DNA of 64,000 nucleotides from Phytobacter palmae (lineage in GTDB: Bacteria > Pseudomonadota > Gammaproteobacteria > Enterobacterales > Enterobacteriaceae). Each line of letters starts with the position of its first letter. The stretch's first letter is position 1. Positions 26,203 through 35,195 of the stretch are shown here, piece after piece. A program made the translations under genes and the position numbers. Below the pieces are notes generated by a model. The model did not search any database and had not been told where the DNA came from. It saw nothing but the letters and a program-made list of their open reading frames with translations. The stretch spans positions 186,001 through 250,000 of the forward strand of contig FONB01000002.1 in the NCBI GenBank assembly GCA_900112785.1, in the 5' to 3' direction.

Positions 26203-27489
26203 ATGAGCAGTGAAGTCGTTTCACCAGACACAAACGGCATTGATATTAGTGACCTGCGGGTTGATGGCGAGCGTTTGTGGCAATCGTTAATGGATCTTGC
26301 GCAAATTGGTGCCACACCCAAAGGCGGTGTCTGCCGTTTAACGCTGACCGACCTCGATCGTCAGGGGCGTGATTTGGTCGTCAGTTGGGGTAAAGCGGCC
26401 GGGTTGTCGGTCGAAATAGACCAAATTGGTAACGTTTTTATGCGCCGCCCGGGCCGTAACAACGCCCTGCTGCCGATTGTTGCAGGAAGCCATATTGATA
26501 CCCAGCCAACAGGGGGTAAGTTCGACGGCAACTTTGGCGTGCTCTCGGCGCTGGAAGTTATGCGCACCCTCAACGAACGTGGTATTGAAACCGAAGCGCC
26601 GGTGGAGATGGTTTTCTGGACCAACGAAGAGGGCTCGCGTTTTGTGCCAGTCATGATGGGTTCCGGCGTTTTCGCTGGTATTTTCCCGCTGGAAGTGGCT
26701 TACGCGGCAACCGACACCGAAGGAAAATCGGTGAAAGATGAACTGTTCAAAATTGGTTATGCGGGCGACGTTGTACCGGGTGACCACCCCATCGGCGCCT
26801 ACTTTGAAGCCCATATCGAACAAGGCCCCATCCTGGAAGACCAGGACATTACCATTGGGGTTGTGCAGGCTGTGCTTGGCATTCGCTGGTATGACTGTGT
26901 CGTTACGGGGATGGAATCTCACGCCGGACCTACGCCAATGGCGATGCGCAAAGATGCCCTGCAGGTTGCCACGCATATCATGCAGGAAGTGGTCAATATT
27001 GCCGGGCAGTTTGCTCCTCACGGACGGGGGACCGTAGGCATGGTGCAGGTGCATCCCAACAGTCGTAACGTCGTGCCCGGCAGTGTCAAATTTTCCATTG
27101 ATTTTCGCAACATGACCGACGCCGATGTGGACAAAATGGATGCGGCACTGAAAGCGTACATTGCGCAGATCGCTGAAAAAACCGGACTGAGCATAACGCT
27201 GCAACAGGTCTCACATTATCCTGCTGCGCCTTTCCATCCGGATTGTAAAGAGGCCGTACGGCGTGCAGCCCAAAAATTAGGCTACTCTTCAATGGATATC
27301 GTCTCGGGTGCCGGACATGATGCCGTTTATATGAGTATGCTCGCACCTACCGGAATGATTTTTATTCCCTGCAAAGATGGCATCAGTCACAATGAGATAG
27401 AATATTCAGCACCGGAACAGGTCACGGCCGGGGCAAATGTCTTGTTACACGCTATGCTGGAAAAAGCCGGAGTTGTCTCTCGGTCATAA
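26203..27489 (+). CDS. N-carbamoyl-beta-alanine amidohydrolase (beta-ureidopropionase, M20 family)
   Basis: A 428-residue zinc-dependent hydrolase of the AllC/HyuC/PydC type. Metal-site motifs: GSHIDTQPTGGKFDGNFGV (His97, Asp108), TNEEGSRF (Glu142/Glu143) and the later GAGHDAVYMSM. The ESHAGPTPMAMRKDAL segment belongs to the dimerisation/substrate lid. It releases ammonia and CO2 from N-carbamoyl-beta-alanine or its 2-methyl form, the last nitrogen-yielding step. Its operon ends in a strong terminator. Allantoate amidohydrolase is the main alternative by sequence, but neighbours favour the pyrimidine role. Confidence 0.9.
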   Translation: MSSEVVSPDTNGIDISDLRVDGERLWQSLMDLAQIGATPKGGVCRLTLTDLDRQGRDLVVSWGKAAGLSVEIDQIGNVFMRRPGRNNALLPIVAGSHIDTQPTGGKFDGNFGVLSALEVMRTLNERGIETEAPVEMVFWTNEEGSRFVPVMMGSGVFAGIFPLEVAYAATDTEGKSVKDELFKIGYAGDVVPGDHPIGAYFEAHIEQGPILEDQDITIGVVQAVLGIRWYDCVVTGMESHAGPTPMAMRKDALQVATHIMQEVVNIAGQFAPHGRGTVGMVQVHPNSRNVVPGSVKFSIDFRNMTDADVDKMDAALKAYIAQIAEKTGLSITLQQVSHYPAAPFHPDCKEAVRRAAQKLGYSSMDIVSGAGHDAVYMSMLAPTGMIFIPCKDGISHNEIEYSAPEQVTAGANVLLHAMLEKAGVVSRS

Positions 27490-27508
27490 TCGGGTTTCCC
27501 TCACCAAA

Positions 27509-27540
27509 AACCCGATTGCAGGCAATCGGGTTATTTTTTT
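27509..27540 (+). terminator. rho-independent terminator of the pyrimidine operon
   Basis: AACCCGATTG (27509-27518) pairs with CAATCGGGTT (27523-27532), then ATTTTTTT. It lies 20 nt past the hydrolase stop. Confidence 0.9.
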
Positions 27541-27780
27541 AGCGAACTGAACATTTTTTCAGAAAACCGGCTCAATAATACCCTGTAAACGTAGATGGGA
27601 TTTGACTTAAGTCCCTAAGAAGTTTACAAAAGATACTGCCTTCTGTAAGACCCATATGCGTCTTTGCCATTTTCGTCCAGGCTTTCCTTTCATCGGTAAG
27701 AGAAAATGCTGGGGGATTAACCGGTTACATACCTGTTTAACCGGGTTTTGATATCTACAGGCATCTGTATGGAGTATCCA

Positions 27781-29019
27781 ATGTTTTCTTTTGTCGCCCG
27801 CCAGGCGATTTTTGACGAAAATATGAACACAGTCGGTTATGAGCTGTTGTTCAGAGACAGCATGACGAACCGGTTTCCCGACGTTACTCCGGAATATGCC
27901 ACTGCCCAAATTATCGTAGAACAATTTCTTGGTGCGCCGCTGGGTCGCCTCAAGGAGTACAGCGCGATATTCGTTAACTTCCCCTATGAACTGCTGGTAC
28001 AGGGCATGGCAGAAACCTTGCCAAAAGATCGCGTGATTGTGGAAATACTCGAAACGGCTGAACCCACCCCTCGGCTGCTTAAAACCGTAAAACAGCTTTA
28101 TCAGCACGGTTTTCGTATTGCCCTGGACGATTTCGAACTTGGCAATACATGGAACGACTTTTTGCCCTATGTCAGCATCATTAAGTTTGATGTACGTATG
28201 AGCACGCCAGAAGAGATCAAAGAGTACATTGAAAGCAAAGCTGAACTGCTAAAAGGGACGGTTTTTCTGGCAGAAAAGGTCGAAACGCAGGAAGAATATG
28301 AGTGCTACCGTAACCTTGGCTGCACCCTCTTTCAGGGGCATTTTTTCAGTAAGCCGGTCATTCATGCTAATAACAAGCTTATCCAGAATCAGTCGATAAC
28401 CTTAAAGTTAATGAAGGAAGTGAACACTGACTCACCGGATTTCGCCAGAATCGAAGCACTACTGAAACAGGATCTTGCACTCTCTTTTAAGCTGATGCGC
28501 TATGCACAGAACATCGTCTTCAATGCGCGAGGCATTAAAAACTTCCGCAGCCAGTCGCTCAAAGACATCATCTTTTATCTTGGCGCCAATGAGCTACGCC
28601 GCTTCGTCCTGGTGGCCTGCTTAACCTCGGTAAATGTCGGCAAAACCGATGAAATTTACCACCGTTGCCTGATCCGCGGAAAATTCTGCGAGCTGGCCGC
28701 CGCACGTTCCATAAGCCGCCATTCATCGGATGATGCCTTTATCGTGGGCCTGTTCTCACAACTGGACGATATCTTCGAAATGCCAATGGCGGATTTGATT
28801 GGTCAGATTGACGTCTCAACCAATGTGATGATGGCGCTCAGAGAGAAACGCGGCCCGCTCTATCCTTATTTGCATCTGGCACAGCTGTATGAAAATCACA
28901 AATGGGAAGACGTCAGCGCACTGGGCCATCGGCTCGGCTTCAACCGCAGCGTGGTGGCTGAATTGATCACTACGGCGACACAATGGGCAGACGATATCCC
29001 AACTGGCGTTGCCAGCTAA
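27781..29019 (+). CDS. EAL-HDOD protein (degenerate phosphodiesterase, YuxH-like)
   Basis: The start at MFSFVARQAIF follows GGAGTATCCA; 412 residues. The N-terminal EAL-like domain (about 1-205) starts FVARQAIFDENMNTVGYELLFRD. Its catalytic motifs are altered: EIL in place of EAL, DDFELG in place of DDFGTG, AEKVET in place of AEGVET. The C-terminal HDOD domain (about 205-400) has ALLKQDLALSFKLMRYAQN. Such proteins usually act as cyclic-di-GMP effectors or scaffolds rather than enzymes. It lies in front of a fimbrial region, so a role in attachment control is plausible but unproven. Confidence 0.85.
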   Translation: MFSFVARQAIFDENMNTVGYELLFRDSMTNRFPDVTPEYATAQIIVEQFLGAPLGRLKEYSAIFVNFPYELLVQGMAETLPKDRVIVEILETAEPTPRLLKTVKQLYQHGFRIALDDFELGNTWNDFLPYVSIIKFDVRMSTPEEIKEYIESKAELLKGTVFLAEKVETQEEYECYRNLGCTLFQGHFFSKPVIHANNKLIQNQSITLKLMKEVNTDSPDFARIEALLKQDLALSFKLMRYAQNIVFNARGIKNFRSQSLKDIIFYLGANELRRFVLVACLTSVNVGKTDEIYHRCLIRGKFCELAAARSISRHSSDDAFIVGLFSQLDDIFEMPMADLIGQIDVSTNVMMALREKRGPLYPYLHLAQLYENHKWEDVSALGHRLGFNRSVVAELITTATQWADDIPTGVAS

Positions 29020-29027
29020 ATCCCTTC

Positions 29028-29070
29028 GGGTTTGTAAATGGCGCGCATTGTGACTCGTTCTACAAACCCG
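29028..29070. repeat. perfect 10-bp inverted repeat after the EAL-HDOD gene
   Basis: CGGGTTTGTA (29028-29037) and TACAAACCCG (29061-29070) pair perfectly across 23 nt. There is no T tract afterwards. It could act as a factor-aided terminator or processing site. Confidence 0.5.
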
Positions 29071-29630
29071 CGTCTTCCCACCACACAACGCTTGCTTTTA
29101 TTTTATTAAAGGAAAAATCTGCCTGAACCACTCACGCTAGTGGTTCAAAAATGCTATTCGCTCTGTTTTTATTTTCTAATTATTACAGGAATCGCTATTC
29201 TGTAATATCTCTTGAAATACATTTTTCACATCAATATATTTCAAGATAATATAAAATACATCTATCTCTCCCTCTTAACCGTTAACACAAAAAAAACAAT
29301 TCGAATTAAAATCCATTAATTAGCCAAAAAACAGTATAAATATTTTAGTTTAAAAAAATGAAATTCCTGTGAGTTCAGACACGCTTTAAGTTGGTGTGAC
29401 AATACAAAATTTCACTCGTTGCAATATCAATAAAATTTTAAACTAGAACTTATCGTAAAAATAGCATTTCAGCTTGCATCTATGATTTAATGAAATAAAG
29501 TTGATTAACGAACGATAAAATCAATAACATACCCCCCATCAGCAATACAGAGAAAAATTATGATTAAGCAGGCAGGAGCGCCAGTCAGTCTTAATCAGCC
29601 CTTCCAGGACGAGAAGGAAGATTAAGGACA
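29071..29630. other. AT-rich intergenic region before the fimbrial regulator
   Basis: About 560 bp, markedly A/T-rich and without a recognisable gene. It holds a perfect 9-bp dyad, TGAACCACT-N6-AGTGGTTCA, at 29124-29147, possibly an operator. The composition suggests H-NS silencing of the fimbrial region. Confidence 0.5.
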
Positions 29631-30032
29631 ATGGTCAAACTAACAGTGTATGGATATCGTCTTGGCGAACGCAACGAAGTTGAGTTCCTGCCGTTCAAAA
29701 GATGTTTACTGCTTCCCGAAACACCGGGGAAAGCGGTTGAATACCTTAGGCCGACCATGGCCAACCTGTTGGAATACCTGCTGACACATGCTGTCGGAGA
29801 AATTGTCTCGGATAAAACCCTGCAAATTCAAGTCTGGGAAAATAACGGTCTGAGCTGTTCCAGCCAGCGATTATGGCAAGTGATGAAGAATCTGAAAAAC
29901 AAACTGGCTCTTGTCGGCTTGCCAGATAATTTCATCATACGAGTTACCGGCAAAGGTTACATGATCGCTGGCGAGATGGTGATGGAGTTGTATTGTAAGC
30001 GCAAACAACTTTCTGTAAATAATGCGAAATAA
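29631..30032 (+). CDS. OmpR/ToxR-type winged-helix regulator, stand-alone domain
   Basis: A 133-residue protein that is essentially one winged-helix DNA-binding domain of the OmpR/PhoB/CadC type (about residues 30-118: LLEYLLTHAVGEIVSDKTLQIQVWENNGLSCSSQRLWQVMKNLKNKL, then IIRVTGKGYMIAGE). No receiver or membrane segment is present. Similar short regulators control chaperone-usher fimbriae in enterics, and the fimbrial operon begins 300 bp downstream on the same strand. RBS AAGGA. Autogenous control or co-operation with other factors is likely but unseen. Confidence 0.75.
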   Translation: MVKLTVYGYRLGERNEVEFLPFKRCLLLPETPGKAVEYLRPTMANLLEYLLTHAVGEIVSDKTLQIQVWENNGLSCSSQRLWQVMKNLKNKLALVGLPDNFIIRVTGKGYMIAGEMVMELYCKRKQLSVNNAK

Positions 30033-30328
30033 TGAAACACAAAAGCAACTCAGCAATGAACGAGTGTAGTTTTTAAAGAAGAATATATAAACTAAAAATG
30101 ATATTCAGCATAATAATACAAAAAGTAAAACAATAATTCAGACAAATAATATTTATGGAGTCAACCTTCCTGACCAAGTAAATCAGGGCGGCAGTAACCA
30201 TAAGATGATTACAATTGGAAAAATACCTCCTGAATATCCATAAGGAAACAGGAAATCATTAGCACTTGTGGAACAGGTTGCTAATTATCAACAACAATGT
30301 TGTTTAGTTCATATCAAAGGGAATATTT
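30033..30328. promoter_or_regulatory. AT-rich promoter region of the fimbrial operon
   Basis: Nearly 300 bp, A/T-rich, with no gene. It should hold the fimbrial promoter. I see no flanking invertible repeats, so no sign of fim-type phase switching by inversion. Confidence 0.5.
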
Positions 30329-30916
30329 ATGAAAAAAATACTTTTAGCCGTATCTATTGCATCTGCGCTGTCACTGTCTAACGTGGCACTGGCAGACAGC
30401 TCTGGCACCATCGATTTTAATGGTGAAATTACTGACGCCACCTGTGATGTCGTACTGAATGGCGGCTCCAGTGCCAACGGTACAGTAACACTGCCTACCA
30501 TCTCTAAAACTTTGCTCTCTGCAGCTGCGGGTACAACCAAAACCGCGGGCCAAACCAAGTTTACGCTTGATGCCAAAAACTGTGTGTTAGGCACCTCAGG
30601 TAAAACAAAAGTTCAGGCGTTCTTTAAATCATCCGCTGCAAATGTTGATACCACTAACGGCTTTCTGCTTAACAAAACGGGTACGGCAAAAGATGTTCAG
30701 TTGCGTTTAAGTTACTTCAATACGGGTAACGTCATTGATGTAAACAGCAACGCGCTGGCAACAGGTAGCGCAGAGTTTATCGCCATTACGAGCGGCAATA
30801 CTGCAACCATGCCTTTCACCGTTGAATACATCACCAGTAACAATGGTACAGGCACCGATGCACTGGCTTCAGGTACAGTTAAAAGCCAGGTTGAGTACGA
30901 ACTGCAATACGATTAA
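30329..30916 (+). CDS. fimbrial major subunit (type 1 pilin family)
   Basis: A 195-residue pilin: Sec signal peptide (residues 1-22, ending NVALA), then the donor-strand N-terminus SGTIDFNGEITDATCDVVLNG. Two Cys (about residues 36 and 87) form the pilin disulfide, and the C-terminus ends with the usual beta-strand and penultimate Tyr (VEYELQYD). It is the first gene of the operon and is exported and assembled by the chaperone and usher that follow. An attenuating hairpin stands right after its stop. Confidence 0.9.
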   Translation: MKKILLAVSIASALSLSNVALADSSGTIDFNGEITDATCDVVLNGGSSANGTVTLPTISKTLLSAAAGTTKTAGQTKFTLDAKNCVLGTSGKTKVQAFFKSSAANVDTTNGFLLNKTGTAKDVQLRLSYFNTGNVIDVNSNALATGSAEFIAITSGNTATMPFTVEYITSNNGTGTDALASGTVKSQVEYELQYD

Positions 30917-30927
30917 TCACTGCATGT

Positions 30928-30955
30928 GAGGAGCGATTTTCGCTCCTCCCTTTTT
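30928..30955 (+). terminator. intercistronic attenuator after the major pilin gene
   Basis: GAGGAGCG-atttt-CGCTCCTC followed by CC and T5. It lies between pilin and chaperone genes and would lower downstream expression so that the pilin is made in excess. Confidence 0.7.
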
Positions 30956-30970
30956 CTTAAGGAACTGGGT

Positions 30971-31696
30971 ATGTCTTATTACGCCAAAACAGTAATGGTT
31001 GCCATAGGGGCAATAATTTTCTCCGGATTCAGCACCATTGCTCAGGGAAGCGTGGTTGTTAACAGTACGCGCGTAATTTACCAGGCCAGTAAAAAAGAGG
31101 TTACGGTTAATTTAACCAATCAGAACAGCGCCCCGGTATTAATTCAGAACTGGATTGAAACAGACAGTGCTCAAAGGGAGTCTGCCAGTAAAAATGTACC
31201 ATTTATCTTAACGCCGCCCATCAACCGAGTGGATGCAGGTAAAGGACAAACCTTGCGCATTAGCTACCTTGGCAGCCCTGCCTTACCGCAGGACCGGGAA
31301 TCTGTATTCTGGTTAAATATCCTGGAAGTACCGGCCAAAGCTAAAGACGTTAACGAAGACCAAAGCAAACTGAATATCGCCTTTCGTACACGAATTAAAT
31401 TATTTTACCGGCCAAATGATCTTCCTGGCACAGCAACACAGGCAATGGAGAATCTTCATTGGTCCATTAAAGGCAATGGTGTCAATGTAACGAACTCTTC
31501 AAAATATTATGTTTCGCTTTTTGACGTCACTTATAAATCCGGTGGTAAAAAATATGATGCCAAAGGATTTATGATTGCCCCTGGCGCAACGGAGTTTTAT
31601 CAGTTCAAAGGTATTGCCGTAACTAATATAAATGACCTGAGTTATTCCGCTGTCAATGATTATGGTGCCAACGTGCAATATAAAGCCAAACCTTAA
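30971..31696 (+). CDS. periplasmic fimbrial chaperone (PapD family)
   Basis: The start at MSYYAKTVMV has AAGGAAC upstream; 241 residues. Signal peptide to about residue 27. The two immunoglobulin-like domains show the PapD hallmarks: VVNSTRVIYQASKKEVTVNLTNQN at the start, the conserved FILTPPINRVDAGKGQTLRIS, the WLNILEVPAK strand and RTRIKLFYRP with the conserved Lys/Arg region that anchors the subunit C-terminus. It supplies a donor strand to pilin subunits before delivery to the usher. Confidence 0.92.
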   Translation: MSYYAKTVMVAIGAIIFSGFSTIAQGSVVVNSTRVIYQASKKEVTVNLTNQNSAPVLIQNWIETDSAQRESASKNVPFILTPPINRVDAGKGQTLRISYLGSPALPQDRESVFWLNILEVPAKAKDVNEDQSKLNIAFRTRIKLFYRPNDLPGTATQAMENLHWSIKGNGVNVTNSSKYYVSLFDVTYKSGGKKYDAKGFMIAPGATEFYQFKGIAVTNINDLSYSAVNDYGANVQYKAKP

Positions 31697-31791
31697 GGTT
31701 AGATTACCTTATCAAATAATAAAAGCCATTCACACGATAACAATTACGGCTTTTGTTTTTCAGGGAAAGATACCACTTTTCAGGAGTAATT

Positions 31792-34416
31792 ATGGAAAGA
31801 TCGACAATTCATCATCAATGTGCGGGGCTTAAAAGCCGATTATCGCCACTCGCGTTGATGGTGATGATGGTATTTCCAGTCATAGCTGCGGAAGAAACAG
31901 ACGATAAATCGCGTGAGTACGCACGAAATGTAGTGGAATTCGAATCTGACTTATTGCGTCTGGATGACAGCAGTAAAGTTGACCTTAGCCGGTTCAGCTA
32001 TGGCTCCAGCGCCTCTCCGGGTACATACCGGGTCAATGTATTTGTTAACGGCGAAGAAGTTGCCCAGCAAGAGGTTGAATTCAAGGCGGGTGACAATCGC
32101 CTGGTCTACCCTTGCCTGACGCCACGTCTGATTCAGTTAATTAACTTCAATGAAGATAAGCTCCCTTCCGAGGTGAAACAGGCATTAAGCACACCCGCTA
32201 CCTGTAGTAACCTGGTGTCGATAATTCCGGAAGCCAAATTCGAATTCGACAGCAGTGACCAGCAACTGAATATCGAAGTGCCACAGATCTACGTGCAACG
32301 CACGGCGCGCGGAGCAGTACGGCCTGATTTATGGGACAGTGGCATACCAGCATTAATGCTTGGTTATTATGTTAATGGCTATGACTCACAGTACAGCGGC
32401 GGCGGGGATTCTCGCTCACTGTATGCGTCACTGAATGCCGGACTGAATATCGGTGCCTGGTATTTCCGTCATAACGGTTCCTATAACTGGCAAAAAGATA
32501 ACGGTGGGGAATACAACACCACTAATACTTATGTACAGCGTGATATTGCCCCCATTCTTGGGCGGATTATCCTCGGTGAATACAATACCTCGGGGCAGAT
32601 GTTTAACTCGGTACCGTTTGTCGGGGCGCAGGTTTCCAGCGACGAGCGCATGTTGCCCGAATCGCAACGTGGTTATGCACCAGATATTCGCGGTATTGCC
32701 AAAACCAACGCTAAAGTAACGATCAAACAGCTTGGCAATATCATTTATGAAACCACGGTTCCGCCAGGCGCTTTTCTGATTAACGATCTCTACCCTGCAG
32801 GATATGGGGGCGACCTGGAGGTCATTATTCAGGAAGCCGATGGGACAACACAGCAATATACTATCGCTTACGCATCCGTTGCCAATTTACTTCGTCCGGA
32901 TACTCAGCGCTATAGCGTGACCGCAGGTAAAATACGTAATACCGGTATTTCCGATGAGCCGATGATTTATGAAGCCACTTATATGCGCGGCTTAAGTAAT
33001 ATTTTCACTGGCTATGGCGGTGTGCAGGTCAGCGAAAATTACCAGGCCTACCAGTTAGGTCTCGGCACCGGTAGCCGGCTTGGTGCAATTGCCATTGATG
33101 CAACACAGTCGACAAGTAAGCTGGGTAATAAAGCCGGTGGAACGAAATCCGGCCAGAGTTACCGTATCACCTACAGTAAACTTATTGATGAAACCAACAG
33201 TAACATTACCCTCGCGGCATATCGCTATTCGACTGCGGGTTATATGGATCTGCTGACCGCACTGCAAACCCGTGATGCTGCTCAACACGGCTATGATCCA
33301 AACAATATCTGGCGTTCGAAAAATCGCTTTACCGTTAGCATCAACCAGGGATTGCCAGAATCATGGGGTAGTATTTACCTCAGTGCTACCCTGGAAAACT
33401 ACTGGAACAGCGGGCAGGGCTATAACAAGCAATACCAGATGGGCTATTCCAACAACTGGAAACGGATGAATTACAGTGTGAACGTAAGTCGCAGCCAGGC
33501 TTCGAATGGTCATGAACAAACCAACTGGTATCTGAACTTATCATTTCCGCTGTGGGATGCATGGGATTCCCATGCGCCTTATATGAGTCTTCGCTACAAC
33601 CAGGACAATAACGGTGGGAAAGGTGAACAGGCAATGCTCTCCGGAACACTGGGCGAGCAAAATCAGTATAACTACAACCTGAGTGGTAGCCACGATTCAC
33701 ATAGCGGCACCTCTGCGAATATTGGTGCGGGCTGGACCAGTAGCATCGCAACAGTCAATGGCGGCTACAGTACAGGTAAAAATTACCATAGCACCTCGTT
33801 GGGCTTAAGCGGAGCACTGGTAGCGCATTCGGGCGGCGTCACGTTCACGCCTTATAACAGCGATACCTATGCGCTGGTTGAGGCAAAAGACGCCAAAGGT
33901 GCAAAAATTTCTGGCTATGCGGGAACGTCGGTCGACAGCTTTGGTTACGCACTTTTCCCATCGCTATCACCTTATCAGATGAACAGCGTATCCATTAACC
34001 CGGAAGGTTCTTCAATGGACGTGGAGTTTGAAAACACCGCTCAGAAAATTGCACCACGTTCGGGTGCGGTTGTAAAAGTTAAGTTCAATACCAACAAAGG
34101 TTCACCGGTACTGATTTCCTCTTCATTTGCCGGAGAGAACTTGCCATTCGGCGCAGATGTTCTTGATGAAAGCAACGCATCAGTAGGCATCGTCAACCAG
34201 GCCGGGTCTATTTACGCCCGCGTGAGGGAAGACAAAGGTTCACTGTTGGTTAAATGGGGTAGTGATAAAGGTTCAAGTTGTAAAGTGAACTATATGCTGG
34301 CTCCAGGGAAGAACGACGGCCGGACCAGCCACATTCAGCAATTTACAAGTCCGTGCCTGCCGGTTCAGGGACCTGTAAGTAGTAGTCCGCGAGCCGAAAT
34401 GGCAAGTACGCACTAG
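31792..34416 (+). CDS. outer membrane fimbrial usher (FimD/PapC family)
   Basis: The start at MERSTIHHQC follows CAGGAGTAATT; 874 residues, the usual usher length. Visible parts: a signal peptide around residue 37, an N-terminal chaperone-binding domain (VEFESDLLRLDDSSKVDLSRFSYG), the beta-barrel with plug, including SVPFVGAQVSSDERMLPESQRGYAPDIRGIAKTNAKVTI, and C-terminal domains with the RSGAVVKVKF and GSIYARVREDKGSLLVKWG stretches. It secretes and polymerises the pilin. It is the last gene of the operon; no adhesin or minor-subunit gene follows before a terminator. Confidence 0.93.
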   Translation: MERSTIHHQCAGLKSRLSPLALMVMMVFPVIAAEETDDKSREYARNVVEFESDLLRLDDSSKVDLSRFSYGSSASPGTYRVNVFVNGEEVAQQEVEFKAGDNRLVYPCLTPRLIQLINFNEDKLPSEVKQALSTPATCSNLVSIIPEAKFEFDSSDQQLNIEVPQIYVQRTARGAVRPDLWDSGIPALMLGYYVNGYDSQYSGGGDSRSLYASLNAGLNIGAWYFRHNGSYNWQKDNGGEYNTTNTYVQRDIAPILGRIILGEYNTSGQMFNSVPFVGAQVSSDERMLPESQRGYAPDIRGIAKTNAKVTIKQLGNIIYETTVPPGAFLINDLYPAGYGGDLEVIIQEADGTTQQYTIAYASVANLLRPDTQRYSVTAGKIRNTGISDEPMIYEATYMRGLSNIFTGYGGVQVSENYQAYQLGLGTGSRLGAIAIDATQSTSKLGNKAGGTKSGQSYRITYSKLIDETNSNITLAAYRYSTAGYMDLLTALQTRDAAQHGYDPNNIWRSKNRFTVSINQGLPESWGSIYLSATLENYWNSGQGYNKQYQMGYSNNWKRMNYSVNVSRSQASNGHEQTNWYLNLSFPLWDAWDSHAPYMSLRYNQDNNGGKGEQAMLSGTLGEQNQYNYNLSGSHDSHSGTSANIGAGWTSSIATVNGGYSTGKNYHSTSLGLSGALVAHSGGVTFTPYNSDTYALVEAKDAKGAKISGYAGTSVDSFGYALFPSLSPYQMNSVSINPEGSSMDVEFENTAQKIAPRSGAVVKVKFNTNKGSPVLISSSFAGENLPFGADVLDESNASVGIVNQAGSIYARVREDKGSLLVKWGSDKGSSCKVNYMLAPGKNDGRTSHIQQFTSPCLPVQGPVSSSPRAEMASTH

Positions 34417-34440
34417 CTGAAAACCTGACATTAGTTTCCG

Positions 34441-34480
34441 AAATGCATCCAAAGCGCTGAGTAATGGATGCATTTTTATT
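34441..34480 (+). terminator. rho-independent terminator of the fimbrial operon
   Basis: AAATGCATCC (34441-34450) pairs with GGATGCATTT (34466-34475), followed by a T-rich tract. It closes the operon right after the usher. Confidence 0.75.
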
Positions 34481-34685
34481 TATAAACAAAGAGTTATTTC
34501 TCACCCAAATCTCCCATTAATTTATATAACCTCAAGCTATATAAACAGGTAAAATTTTACTGTATTTTTTATAGCAATCTTATTTGTAAAGAACTCCTTC
34601 CCTGTCTAATTTTATCTGGCAAAACAAAACACTCCCGACACTCGCGGGAAAGTAATCAGCCTCTTTTTCACAGGTACATTTGTTG

Positions 34686-34934
34686 ATGAGCGTTCATGAA
34701 ATGGATATCGATACCGAATCCCCCGTAGCCCCTCATCTGGACGCTAAAACTAGCGAGCAGCAGGTTCTGGCCGGGATCCGCACAGCGTTGTCGGCCCGTA
34801 AATCGATGGTAACCAATAAGGACATCATTCTGGAGTTGCTGGTAAAGCTGGAAACTGAAAAGGACCTTGCAAAACTGGATTTGTACAGAAGTACGCTTGA
34901 ACGCGTGGTTCATGCCACGCCGGATGATATCTAA
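34686..34934 (+). CDS. AriR/YmgB-family biofilm/acid-resistance connector protein
   Basis: An 82-residue protein from the ATG; two TTG codons (34680, 34683) just upstream are better spaced from the AGG at 34672 and may be the real start. The C-terminal half, VTNKDIILELLVKLETEKDLAKLDLYRSTLERV, parallels E. coli YmgB/AriR (NNKNIILSLIHSLETTSDI...). These small dimeric connectors act in the Rcs, biofilm and acid-resistance network under YcgE/YcgF control. Its position between a fimbrial operon and a c-di-GMP cyclase fits such a role. It has its own terminator. Confidence 0.75.
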   Translation: MSVHEMDIDTESPVAPHLDAKTSEQQVLAGIRTALSARKSMVTNKDIILELLVKLETEKDLAKLDLYRSTLERVVHATPDDI

Positions 34935-34950
34935 TCTCTGCGTCTCGTTT

Positions 34951-34976
34951 CCTCCGCCTGCGGGTGGAGGTTTTTT
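34951..34976 (+). terminator. rho-independent terminator of the AriR-like gene
   Basis: CCTCCGCC-tgcg-GGTGGAGG with a G/T pair, followed by T6, 16 nt after the stop. Confidence 0.85.
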
Positions 34977-35195
34977 CTCTTAATCTTCTCCCGCCGCAGA
35001 TACAATTCCTCAATATTTATAAGCTTTTTCTCCTCTCAGCTATTATCCATGAAAAATATTTATACATATGGCTTTTATAATCACGCTATTTATTTTTAAT
35101 AGGCTTTTGTAACGAATGGCCATATGGTCTCCCCTTCTGAAGCCATGGATTTATCTTCAGAAGGGGTATTTTTTGAACCGGTGCTGACCATCGGA

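Noticed and set aside
29071-30328. fim-type invertible promoter element before the fimbrial operon
   Set aside because: No pair of inverted repeats flanks the promoter region and no recombinase gene is nearby.
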